From Streptomyces sp. RB17 (GTDB taxonomy: Bacteria > Actinomycetota > Actinomycetes > Streptomycetales > Streptomycetaceae), in the NCBI RefSeq assembly GCF_009604455.1, contig NZ_WEGL01000008.1, positions 186,001-250,000 of the forward strand: 64,000 nt of DNA, in the 5' to 3' direction. Shown here one piece after another: positions 24,780-32,107 of the stretch. Both the position numbers and the translations under genes were made by a program. Numbering within the stretch: the first letter of the stretch is position 1; each line of letters opens with the position of its first letter. The notes beneath the pieces were generated by a model. The model was not told where the DNA came from, did not search any database, and worked only from the letters and a program-made list of their open reading frames with translations.

Positions 24780-25250
24780 GGGAGCCGGGGTATGCCCCGG
24801 CGGTGGCGGGGAAGAGCCGTGGTGGCCCGCCTCCGTCAGGCGTCGAGGGCGGGCCGTGGTGGTCTCGGTCCGGATGGTGGTGGGGCGGGGCTGTGATGGC
24901 CCGCGTCCGGCAGGCGTGGAGGGCGGGCCGTGGTGGTCGCCCGGATGGGAGCGGCGCGGGGCTGGGTGGTCTCGGTCCGGATGGGAGTGGGGCGGGGCCA
25001 GTGGTGGTCTCGGTCCGGATGGGAGTGGGGCGGGGCTGTGATGGTCCGCCCCCGGAAGGCGTCGGGGGCGGGCCGTGGTGGGGCCCCGGACGGGAGCCGG
25101 GCCGGCCGTGGTGGTCGCCCGGATGGGAGCGGGGCGGACCGTGGTGGTCTCGGTCCGGATGGGAGTGGGGCGGGGCTGTGTGGTCCCGTTCCGGAAGCAG
25201 TGGGCGGGGTCGCGGCGATCCCGTCCTGGACGGCGAACGGGAAGGGTCAC
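24780..25250. repeat. G-rich tandem-repeat array B
   Basis: The 627-bp gap between the divergent ligase and acyl-CoA dehydrogenase genes is largely filled by imperfect repeats of GTGGTCTCGGTCCGGATGGG followed by AGTGGGGCGGGGC. GGTCTCGG starts fall at 24861, 24968, 25006 and 25146, with variant units (GTGGTCGCCCGGATGGGAGC) at about 24932 and 25103; the smallest clear period is 38 bp. As in array A, the plus strand is G-rich and no credible gene is present. The repeats sit where the divergent promoters should be. Confidence 0.88.
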
Positions 25251-25279
25251 GGCGGCCCGGACCGGAGGGAGGGCCCGCA

Positions 25280-26413
25280 GTGCCCGCATTCTCGCTCGAA
25301 CCGCAAGCGACCGCCTGGTGTGCCGAGCTGCGCACCATGGCCACCGAACGGCTGCGCCCGCTCGCCGACAAGGGCGAGCCGGGACACGTCAACCGGCCGC
25401 TCCTCGCCGAGCTCGGCCGACTGGGCCTCCTGGCACGGCTGTTCAGCTCCGGTGCGCTGGACCTGTGCCTGATGCGGGAGTCCCTCGCCCAGGCCTGCAC
25501 CGAGGCCGAGACCGCGCTCGCCCTGCAGGGCCTGGGCGCCCACCCGGTGCACGCCCACGGCAGCCCCGCCCAGCGCGAGCACTGGCTGCCCCGGGTCGCC
25601 GACGGCGGCGCGGTCGCCGCCTTCGCGCTGAGCGAGCCGGGGGCCGGTTCGGACGCTGCCGCGCTGTCCCTCGCGGCCGAGCCCGACGGCGCCGACGGCT
25701 GGCGGCTCACCGGCGCCAAGTGCTGGATCTCCAACGCCCCCGAGGCCGACTTCTACACCGTCTTCGCCCGCACCACTCCCGGCGCCGGAGCCCGTGGCGT
25801 GACCGCCTTCCTCGTTCCCGCCGACCGGCCGGGGCTCACCGGCACCGCCCTGGACATGCTCTCGCCGCACGCCATCGGCGCCCTGGACTTCGACGCCGTA
25901 CCGGTCACCGCCGACGACGTCCTCGGCGAGGAGGACCGCGGCTTCGCCGTCGCCATGGGCACCCTCAACCTCTTCCGCCCCAGCGTCGGCGCCTTCGCGG
26001 TCGGCATGGCCCAGGCCGCGCTCGACGCCACCCTCGCCCACACCCGCCGCCGCGAGGCCTTCGGCGGCCGGCTGATGGACCTGCAGACCGTCTCCGACCA
26101 GGTCGCCGAGATGGCCCTGCGCACCGAGGCGGCCCGGCTGATGGTGTACGCGGCGGCGGCGGCGTACGACGAGGGTGCCGCGGACGTGCCGGGGCGCGCC
26201 GCGATGGCCAAGCTGCTCGCCACCGAGACCGCGCAGTACGTCGTCGACACCGCCGTCCAGCTGCACGGCGCCCGCGCCCTGCGCCGCGGCCACCTCCTCG
26301 AACACCTCTACCGCGAGGTGCGCGCCCCGCGCATCTACGAGGGCGCGAGCGAGGTCCAACGGGGCATCATCGCCAAGGAGTTGTACGCCAGGACCGAGGA
26401 GGCCTCCCGATGA
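25280..26413 (+). CDS. Acyl-CoA dehydrogenase family protein
   Basis: The protein has 377 residues from the GTG at 25280 behind GGAGGGAGGG. The FAD-binding motif 'FALSEPGAGSDAAA' is near residue 116, 'GAKCWISNAPEADFYTVFAR' follows, and the C-terminal four-helix bundle includes 'RREAFGGRLMDLQTVSDQVA' and 'QLHGARALRRGHLLEHLYRE'. The 'IYEGASEVQRGII' end carries the candidate catalytic Glu. It should oxidise a CoA thioester in the aromatic ring-cleavage branch and passes electrons to ETF. It overlaps the YjgF-family gene by 4 bp. Confidence 0.9.
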   Translation: MPAFSLEPQATAWCAELRTMATERLRPLADKGEPGHVNRPLLAELGRLGLLARLFSSGALDLCLMRESLAQACTEAETALALQGLGAHPVHAHGSPAQREHWLPRVADGGAVAAFALSEPGAGSDAAALSLAAEPDGADGWRLTGAKCWISNAPEADFYTVFARTTPGAGARGVTAFLVPADRPGLTGTALDMLSPHAIGALDFDAVPVTADDVLGEEDRGFAVAMGTLNLFRPSVGAFAVGMAQAALDATLAHTRRREAFGGRLMDLQTVSDQVAEMALRTEAARLMVYAAAAAYDEGAADVPGRAAMAKLLATETAQYVVDTAVQLHGARALRRGHLLEHLYREVRAPRIYEGASEVQRGIIAKELYARTEEASR

Positions 26414-26808
26414 CGGCCGAGCGTGTCAACCCGCCCGAGCTGTCCCCACCCACGGGGTTCTCGCACGCCGTCGTCGCGTCCGGCTCGCGCGTGGTGTTCC
26501 TCGCGGGCCAGACCGCCCTGGACGCCGACGGCAAGGTCACCGGCGACACGCTCCCCGAGCAGTTCGAGTGTGCCCTCGGCAACCTCCTCGCGGCCCTGCG
26601 CGCGGCCGGCGGGACCCCCGCCGACCTCGCCCGGGTCACCGTCTACGCGACGGACGTCGCCGCGTACCGCGCCCACGCCGGCCGACTCGGCCGCATCTGG
26701 CGGGACCTGGCGGGCCGGGACTACCCGGCGATGGCCGTCGTACAGGTCGTACGGCTGTGGGACGAGCAGGCGATGGTGGAGCTGGACGGGTTCGCCGTGC
26801 TGCCGTAG
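26410..26808 (+). CDS. YjgF/YER057c/UK114 (Rid) family protein
   Basis: This 132-residue chorismate-mutase-like fold protein has 'VVFLAGQTALDADGKV' near residue 28 and 'VTVYATDVAAYRAH' near 77. Archetypal RidA uses an Arg in 'PAR' to deaminate enamines and imines; here the equivalent 'YPAMAVVQVVRLWD' carries Met108, so the key Arg is missing. The protein is therefore probably not a classical imine deaminase, but a Rid subgroup member with another role, perhaps in the aromatic pathway encoded around it. It is translationally coupled (ATGA) to the acyl-CoA dehydrogenase. Confidence 0.85.
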   Translation: MTAERVNPPELSPPTGFSHAVVASGSRVVFLAGQTALDADGKVTGDTLPEQFECALGNLLAALRAAGGTPADLARVTVYATDVAAYRAHAGRLGRIWRDLAGRDYPAMAVVQVVRLWDEQAMVELDGFAVLP

Positions 26809-26817
26809 GGAGCCGGG

Positions 26818-27012
26818 TCAGGCCGCTGCGGCGAGCTGTTCCGCCGGGAGCCGGCACGGCGGGACCACACTGCCGTCCGGGTGCAGTTCGCCGCTGTCGT
26901 CGAACACGATCGAGCCGTCGCACAGCAAGGTCCAGCCCTGCTCGGGGTGTGCGGCCACCGGGTGTCGCAGGGCGGGGCCGGACGCGGGGCACGAGGATTG
27001 TTCGGAGCACAT
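26818..27012 (-). CDS. DUF5999-like small protein
   Basis: This 64-residue protein starts at the ATG at 27012 ('MCSEQSSCPASG'), preceded by GGAGG with 6-nt spacing; an ATG at 27027 lacks a ribosome site. 'PEQGWTLLCDGSIVFDDSGELHPDGSVVPP' (here only its two halves matter: HPEQGW and DDSGELHPDG) is the recognisable core of a small Streptomyces family that I believe is DUF5999. Three Cys residues at or near the N-terminus and centre could bind metal. Function unknown; it is found as a solitary gene here. Confidence 0.75.
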   Translation of the reverse strand: MCSEQSSCPASGPALRHPVAAHPEQGWTLLCDGSIVFDDSGELHPDGSVVPPCRLPAEQLAAAA

Positions 27013-27244
27013 GGCGCACCTCCACATCGGGATGTGAGGGGCCGGCGGGTGCGGCCGCCGCCCGTCATGCCTAGACCATGCTCCCGCCGTGAACGCGCCG
27101 GAACCGCGCGCCGTGAAGCGTGACAACACCTGGACAACTCCCGGACGGTTCCATGACGCGCCACCGTTGGAGTGACGGTCACGGCCGACGGCCCGGCCGA
27201 CCGGTACGAGTGGAACCTCCCATTCCGTGGATCCGGAGGTCCCC

Positions 27245-27685
27245 GTGCCCGTACGCCTCGCCCTCGCCGCCGCCCTCGGCGCAGCCGCCCTGCTGTGCGT
27301 CGCCGTCACCCCGGCCGCCGCCGACTCGTCCGAGACCAGGACCGAGACCGTGACCGTCGATCCGAACGGCCACATCGCCAAGGACGGCACCATCACCCTC
27401 ACCGGCACCTACCGCTGCACCGATGCCACCGGCCTCGCCCTCGTCAGCTCCTCGATCAGCCAGGGTGACCGCTCCACCGTGTTCGGGATCGGCGGCACCG
27501 CCGCCCGGTGCGACGGCGCCGAGCACCACTGGGAGAACTCCGGCAAGATCTCGCCGAAGACCCTGAAGGCCGGCAAGGCCCATGTGCAGGCGACGGTCAC
27601 GGAACTGCGCGACGGCGGCCCGGTGCTGTTGCTGCCGGCCTTCCACGCCGTCCAGGAGCAGGACGTCACGCTCACCAAGAAGTGA
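27245..27685 (+). CDS. Secreted DUF6299-like protein
   Basis: This 146-residue protein starts from the GTG at 27245 (GGAGG 6 nt upstream). The first ~27 residues form a Sec signal peptide ('LALAAALGAAALLCVAV') ending at AAA-DSS. The mature part has an Ig-like/beta-sandwich pattern ('GTITLTGTYRCTDATG', 'LVSSSISQGDRSTVFGIGG') with two Cys that could form a disulfide. I believe it belongs to DUF6299, a family of exported Streptomyces proteins of unknown function. A strong hairpin follows the stop. Confidence 0.8.
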   Translation: MPVRLALAAALGAAALLCVAVTPAAADSSETRTETVTVDPNGHIAKDGTITLTGTYRCTDATGLALVSSSISQGDRSTVFGIGGTAARCDGAEHHWENSGKISPKTLKAGKAHVQATVTELRDGGPVLLLPAFHAVQEQDVTLTKK

Positions 27686-27705
27686 CGGACGTCCCGCCGC
27701 GCCGA

Positions 27706-27737
27706 GCGGCCCGGCACCCCCTCCCGTGCCGGGCCGC
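27706..27737. terminator. Bidirectional hairpin between DUF6299-like and dasR-like genes
   Basis: Perfect 12-bp arms GCGGCCCGGCAC and GTGCCGGGCCGC enclose an 8-nt loop between two convergent genes. Confidence 0.8.
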
Positions 27738-27812
27738 CCGGCGTACGGCGGCTCCCGTCGGGAGTGACCCGCCCGCCCGGACATCTCCGGCTCCGCCGGG
27801 GCCGAACCGTGG

Positions 27813-28592
27813 TCACCCCTGCGCCGGCCCCGGCACCGGACGGCGCAACGCGGCCACGAACTTGTACCGCGAACCCCGGTACACCGAGCGCACCCACTCC
27901 ACCGGGGTGCCCTCCGCGTCGCGGGAGTGCCGGGACAGCAGCAGCATCGGCAGCCCCACGTCGGTGGCGAGCAGTTGCGCCTCGCGCGGGGTGGACAGCG
28001 AGGTCTCGATGGTCTCGTCGGCCTCCGCGAGATGGACGCCGTACACCTCGGCGAGCGCCGTGTACAGCGAGGGGTAGGTCGTCAGCGAGCGGCGCAGGCC
28101 GGGGAAGCGCCGCGCGGACAGATGGGTCGTCTCGATCGCCATCGGGTCGCCGCTGGCCAGCCGCAGCCGCTCGATGCGCAGCACGCGCTCGCCGATGCCG
28201 ATGCCGAGCAGCTCCGACAGCCGCTGGTCGGCCGGGACCTCGCCGATGTCCAGCACCTGCGAGGCGGGCGTCAGGCCCTGGGCGCGCATGTCCTCGGTGT
28301 GCGAGGTCAGCTGCAGCGTGCGGTACAGCTTGGGCTGGGAGACGAAGGTGCCCTTGCCCTGGATCCGGTCCAGGCGGCCCTCGCCGACGAGTTCGGTGAG
28401 CGCCTGCCGGATGGTGGTCCGGGAGGTGTCGAACCGGACGGCGAGCAGCCGCTCGGCCGGCATCGCCGAGCCGGGCTGCAACTCCTCGGCCATGGCGAGC
28501 AACCGCTGCTTGATCCGGTAGTACTTCGGCACGCGCGCGGTGCGGCCGGACGCCCCTCCGTACGGCTGGGCGCTGCTGACGTCGGTGGTCAT
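27813..28592 (-). CDS. dasR: DasR-like GntR/HutC-family regulator
   Basis: The regulator has 259 residues. The N-terminal winged helix 'VPKYYRIKQRLLAMAEEL' is followed by 'DTSRTTIRQALTELVGEGRL' and 'RIQGKGTFVSQPK'. The C-terminal UTRA domain contains 'LQLTSHTEDMRAQGL', 'RVLRIERLRLASGDPMAIET' and 'PVEWVRSVYRGSRYKFVA'. This is close to DasR, the GlcN-6-P-responsive master regulator of amino-sugar use and antibiotic control in Streptomyces, but it differs at many positions from the S. coelicolor protein as I remember it. It may be the orthologue or a paralogue. It diverges from a DasABC-like operon, with three dre-like sites between them, one 53 bp upstream of its own start. Confidence 0.85.
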   Translation of the reverse strand: MTTDVSSAQPYGGASGRTARVPKYYRIKQRLLAMAEELQPGSAMPAERLLAVRFDTSRTTIRQALTELVGEGRLDRIQGKGTFVSQPKLYRTLQLTSHTEDMRAQGLTPASQVLDIGEVPADQRLSELLGIGIGERVLRIERLRLASGDPMAIETTHLSARRFPGLRRSLTTYPSLYTALAEVYGVHLAEADETIETSLSTPREAQLLATDVGLPMLLLSRHSRDAEGTPVEWVRSVYRGSRYKFVAALRRPVPGPAQG

Positions 28593-28644
28593 GCCTGCCT
28601 TCCCGGCTGTGTCGACGGTCTCCCGTTATAGCGACCAACTGCCC

Positions 28645-28660
28645 TATGGTCTAGTCCAAC
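28645..28660 (+). promoter_or_regulatory. dre-like operator 1 (dasR side)
   Basis: TATGGTCTAGTCCAAC closely matches the DasR-responsive element consensus (ACTGGTCTAGACCACT), with a near-perfect TGGTCTAG..CCA core. It lies 53 bp upstream of the regulator's start, consistent with autoregulation. Confidence 0.7.
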
Positions 28661-28782
28661 TCGCGTGCTCAGGTCCGGTCCAACCGGATGGCCGGGCGAA
28701 ACGGGCGGATGCGGACGGACGCACTCCGGTGACGTTCTCGTAACGGCCGGAATCGGCTTCGCGGACCACCCTTGACACCCCG

Positions 28783-28798
28783 AAAGGTCTAGGCCAAG
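28783..28798 (+). promoter_or_regulatory. dre-like operator 2 overlapping the dasA promoter
   Basis: AAAGGTCTAGGCCAAG retains the GGTCTAG.CCA core. A TTGACA at 28772-28777 is a plausible -35, which would put this site in the spacer and -10 region of the transporter promoter, a repressing position. Confidence 0.7.
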
Positions 28799-28807
28799 CT
28801 CCACCGT

Positions 28808-28823
28808 ACTGGTCTACACCATT
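28808..28823 (+). promoter_or_regulatory. dre-like operator 3
   Basis: ACTGGTCTACACCATT is the best match to the dre consensus in the window (differences only in the right arm). It lies 94 bp upstream of the transporter start and 25 bp from operator 2, so cooperative binding is possible. Confidence 0.78.
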
Positions 28824-28916
28824 AGTGGCCAGGTCCCGAGCCCTACGTGCAACAGCGTCGTACGCAGGTCACCGCCGAGGGCGTGGGGGGTTAGTGGCAT
28901 CCCTGAGGAGGGTGGC

Positions 28917-30197
28917 GTGAAGCGCAAGCTCGCTGCCGCGATCGTGATCGCGGGCATGATGGTCTCCGTTGCGGCGTGTGGCGGAAACGACGGCAAGGAC
29001 AGCTCCAAGGACGCGGGACCGAGCAGCTGGAAGGGCCAGACGCTGACCGTCTGGACCATGGACGGCTCCGCGCCGCCGCAGTGGAGCAAGGACGTCCAGG
29101 CCGCGTTCGAGAAGAAGACCGGCGCGAAGCTGAAGTTCGAGATCCAGAAGTGGGACGGGATCCAGCAGAAGATCACCACCGCCCTCTCCGAGGACAACCC
29201 GCCGGACGTCCTGGAGGTCGGCAACACCCAGACCCCGGCCTACGCGGCCACCGGCGGCCTCGCCGACCTCGCCGACCTCAAGAAGGGGATCGGCGCCGAC
29301 TGGACGCCGTCCGTCTCCCAGTCCTCCGTGTACGACGGCAAGCAGTACGCCGCCCCCTGGTACTTCGCCAACCGCGTCGTCATCTACAACAAGGCGATCT
29401 GGGCGAAGGCCGGCATCAAGTCCACCCCGAAGACCCGCGACGAGTTCTTCAAGGACCTGGACACCATCGGCAAGAAGACGGACGCCGAGCCGCTCTACCT
29501 GCCGGGCCAGAACTGGTACTTCTTCGACGGCCTGACCATCGGCCAGGGCGCCGACCTGGTGAAGAAGCAGGGCACCACGTACGTCTCCAACCTGGCCGAC
29601 CCGAAGGTCACCGCGGCCATGGAGATCTACAAGAAGTACGCCTCCTACTCCAAGGCCCCCAAGGACAAGGACGAGGCCACGCCGCAGCAGGCCACGATCT
29701 TCGCCAAGGGCAAGACCGGCGCGTTCATCGGCATGGGCTGGGAGGCCGGCACCGCCATCCAGGCCAACAAGGCCATCGAGAAGGACCTCGGCTACTTCAC
29801 CATCCCGGGCGCGACGGCCGACAAGCCCGAGGGCGTCTTCCTCGGCGGTTCCAACCTCGCCGTCGCCCAGAACAGCAAGAAGCAGTCCCTGGCCAAGGAG
29901 TTCCTGAAGATCGCCCTGTCCGACCAGTACGAGGGCGAACTGGCCAAGCTCAACGGCGTCATCCCGAACAAGACGTCCCTGCAGAGCAACCTCCAGGGCA
30001 ACGGTGCCGCCGAGGCCGCGGCCCCCGGCGCCGCGGTCGGCGGCACCACCCCGCTGATCCCGGAGTGGGCCGCGGTGGAGAACACCCCCAACCCGATCAA
30101 GTCCTACATGACCGCGGTGCTGACCGGTAAGTCCCCGGCGGACGCCGCCAAGCAGGTCGAGGGCGAGATCAACAAGCGCCTGGCCCAGCAGAACTGA
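28917..30197 (+). CDS. dasA: DasA-like sugar-binding lipoprotein
   Basis: This 426-residue CUT1 substrate-binding protein starts from the GTG at 28917 behind AGGAGG. The lipoprotein signal peptide 'AIVIAGMMVSVAACGG' ends in the lipobox Cys. 'QKWDGIQQKITTALSEDNPPD', 'AAPWYFANRVVIYNKAIW', 'LPGQNWYFFDGL' and 'FIGMGWEAGTAI' follow the pattern I recall for DasA, the binding protein for N,N'-diacetylchitobiose. It is anchored outside the membrane and works with the two permeases downstream. The divergent DasR-like gene and dre sites support amino-sugar import. A strong hairpin follows its stop, which usually keeps binding-protein mRNA more abundant than permease mRNA. Confidence 0.88.
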   Translation: MKRKLAAAIVIAGMMVSVAACGGNDGKDSSKDAGPSSWKGQTLTVWTMDGSAPPQWSKDVQAAFEKKTGAKLKFEIQKWDGIQQKITTALSEDNPPDVLEVGNTQTPAYAATGGLADLADLKKGIGADWTPSVSQSSVYDGKQYAAPWYFANRVVIYNKAIWAKAGIKSTPKTRDEFFKDLDTIGKKTDAEPLYLPGQNWYFFDGLTIGQGADLVKKQGTTYVSNLADPKVTAAMEIYKKYASYSKAPKDKDEATPQQATIFAKGKTGAFIGMGWEAGTAIQANKAIEKDLGYFTIPGATADKPEGVFLGGSNLAVAQNSKKQSLAKEFLKIALSDQYEGELAKLNGVIPNKTSLQSNLQGNGAAEAAAPGAAVGGTTPLIPEWAAVENTPNPIKSYMTAVLTGKSPADAAKQVEGEINKRLAQQN

Positions 30198-30205
30198 TGA
30201 CCCGC

Positions 30206-30235
30206 GCCGGGGGCGCCGCGGCAGGCGCCCCCGGC
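30206..30235 (+). terminator. Intercistronic hairpin dasA-dasB
   Basis: Perfect 12-bp arms GCCGGGGGCGCC and GGCGCCCCCGGC enclose 6 nt. Inside an operon this is likely a partial terminator or 3'-end stabiliser for the binding-protein transcript. Confidence 0.75.
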
Positions 30236-30281
30236 TCAGTCGTTCGTACGGCCGGTTCGGCCACGGAAGAGATGGCAACTC

Positions 30282-31280
30282 ATGTCAGTGCAGACCCAAG
30301 GCACGGACACGGCCGGGGAGCCCGCTGTCCGCAAGGCCCGGATACCGGGGCCGCCGCGGGGTGCGGACCGTGACTCCGGGTCCCCGTCCCGCCGCGGTGC
30401 CGCCGCCCCCTACCTGCTGCTGCTGCCCGCACTGCTGGCCACAGTGGTCCTGCTCGGCTGGCCCCTGGTCAAGAACGGCCTGCTGTCGTTCCAGAACCTC
30501 AACCCGCGGCAGCTCATCCAGCACCTCACCGAGTGGAACGGTGTCGACAACTACCGCCAGGTGCTGTCCGAGTCGGAGTTCTGGCACGTCGTCGAGCGCT
30601 CCGTCTTCTTCACCGCCGCCAACGTCGTCCTGATCATGGGGATCGGCACCCTGATGGGCCTGCTGCTGGTCCGGCTCGGCAAGCGGATGCGGCTGCTGCT
30701 CATGGTGGGCCTCGTCCTGGCCTGGGCGATGCCCCCCGTCGCCGCCACCACCGTCTACCAGTGGCTGTTCGCCCAGCGCTTCGGCGTCGTCAACTGGGCC
30801 CTGGACAAGCTCGGCTGGCACTCCATGGCCGACCACAACTGGCTGGGCAGCCAGTTCTCCACGTTCGCCGTGGTCATCCTGCTGATCGTGTGGCAGTCGA
30901 TCCCGTTCGTGGCGATCAACCTGTACGCGGCCACCACCACGATCCCCAAGGAGTTGTACGAGGCGGCGTCCCTGGACGGCGCCGGCGCCTGGCAGAGCTT
31001 CACCTCGGTGACCCTGCCCTTCCTGCGGCCCTTCCTGTACGCCACGACCTTCCTCGAGGTCATCTGGGTCTTCAAGTCGTTCACCCAGCTCTTCGCGCTC
31101 AACCAGGGCGGCCCCGACCGCCTCACCGAGACCCTGCCGATCTACGCCTTCGTCGAGGGTGTCGGCAACCAGCACTTCGGAGTCGGCGCGGCGATCTCCT
31201 TCCTGACCATCCTGGCGTTGCTCGTCATGACCTCGTACTACCTGCGCATGGTGCTCAAGCAAGAGGAGGACGAGCTGTGA
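30282..31280 (+). CDS. dasB: DasB-like sugar ABC permease
   Basis: This 332-residue CUT1 permease has a ~35-residue charged cytoplasmic N-terminus and then six membrane helices. The EAA loop that docks to the ATPase is 'EAASLDGAGAWQSFTSVTLP' near residue 230. It pairs with the next permease, with which it overlaps by 4 bp. No ATPase gene is in this operon; in Streptomyces such permeases are energised by the shared MsiK, which is not in this window. Confidence 0.9.
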   Translation: MSVQTQGTDTAGEPAVRKARIPGPPRGADRDSGSPSRRGAAAPYLLLLPALLATVVLLGWPLVKNGLLSFQNLNPRQLIQHLTEWNGVDNYRQVLSESEFWHVVERSVFFTAANVVLIMGIGTLMGLLLVRLGKRMRLLLMVGLVLAWAMPPVAATTVYQWLFAQRFGVVNWALDKLGWHSMADHNWLGSQFSTFAVVILLIVWQSIPFVAINLYAATTTIPKELYEAASLDGAGAWQSFTSVTLPFLRPFLYATTFLEVIWVFKSFTQLFALNQGGPDRLTETLPIYAFVEGVGNQHFGVGAAISFLTILALLVMTSYYLRMVLKQEEDEL

Positions 31281-32107
31281 AGCGCTCGCTCTTCGGCCGT
31301 ATCTGGCCCAACGCGACCGCCGTCGTCCTCTTCGTCGGCTTCGTGTTCCCCGTCTACTGGATGTTCGCGACGGCCTTCAAGCCGACCGGCGATATCATCT
31401 CCGAGAACCCGGTGTGGTTCCCGACGAACGTCACCCTCGGCCACTTCAAGAAGGCGATCGACGCCGACCACTTCTGGACCCTGGTCGCCAACTCCATCAC
31501 CGTCACGGTCCTTTCGGTCGTCTTCGCGCTCGTCATCGCCCTGGTCGCGGCCTTCGCGCTCGCCCGCATGCGGTTCAAGGGCCGGCGCGGGCTCATCGTG
31601 ACGTTCATGCTGGCGCAGATGGCCCCCTGGGAGGTCATGATCATCGCCATCTACATGATCGTCCGGGACAACGACATGCTGGACAGCCTGGTGCCGCTCA
31701 CCGTCTTCTACACGATGATGGTGCTTCCGCTGACGATCCTGACGCTGCGCGGCTATGTGGCCGCCGTGCCGAAGGACCTGGAGGAGGCGGCCATGGTCGA
31801 CGGCTGCACCCGCACACAGGCCTTCGTCCGGGTCATCTTCCCGCTGCTCGCGCCCGGCCTGATGGCGACCTCACTGTTCGGGTTCATCAGCGCCTGGAAC
31901 GAGTTCCCGCTCGTCCTGATCCTCAACAAGGACGTCGAGAAGCAGACGCTGCCGCTGTGGCTGTCGCAGTTCCAGACCGCCTTCGGCGACGACTGGGGCG
32001 CCACCATGGCCGCCTCGTCGCTGTTCTCGCTGCCCATCCTGATCCTCTTCATCTTCCTGCAACGCAAGGCTGTCAGCGGCCTGACCGACGGCGCCGTGAA
32101 GGGATGA
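31277..32107 (+). CDS. dasC: DasC-like sugar ABC permease
   Basis: This 276-residue MalG-type permease starts at the GTG at 31277 inside the dasB stop. It has six helices and the EAA loop 'EEAAMVDGCTRTQAFVRVIFP' at about residues 165-185 (shown in part: EAAMVDG..RVIFP). 'AWNEFPLVLILN' is the characteristic CUT1 MalG-type helix. It forms the heterodimeric channel with DasB and is coupled (ATGA) to the GH3 gene downstream. Confidence 0.9.
   Translation: MKRSLFGRIWPNATAVVLFVGFVFPVYWMFATAFKPTGDIISENPVWFPTNVTLGHFKKAIDADHFWTLVANSITVTVLSVVFALVIALVAAFALARMRFKGRRGLIVTFMLAQMAPWEVMIIAIYMIVRDNDMLDSLVPLTVFYTMMVLPLTILTLRGYVAAVPKDLEEAAMVDGCTRTQAFVRVIFPLLAPGLMATSLFGFISAWNEFPLVLILNKDVEKQTLPLWLSQFQTAFGDDWGATMAASSLFSLPILILFIFLQRKAVSGLTDGAVKG

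Noticed and set aside
26410..26808. Calling the YjgF-family protein an active RidA imine deaminase
   Set aside because: The catalytic Arg of archetypal RidA is replaced by Met108, so only the family name is given.
27070..27090. Possible dre site (CCTAGACCA) between the DUF5999-like and DUF6299-like genes
   Set aside because: Only the right half of the consensus is matched (about 10 of 16 bases) and neither neighbour has a link to amino sugars.
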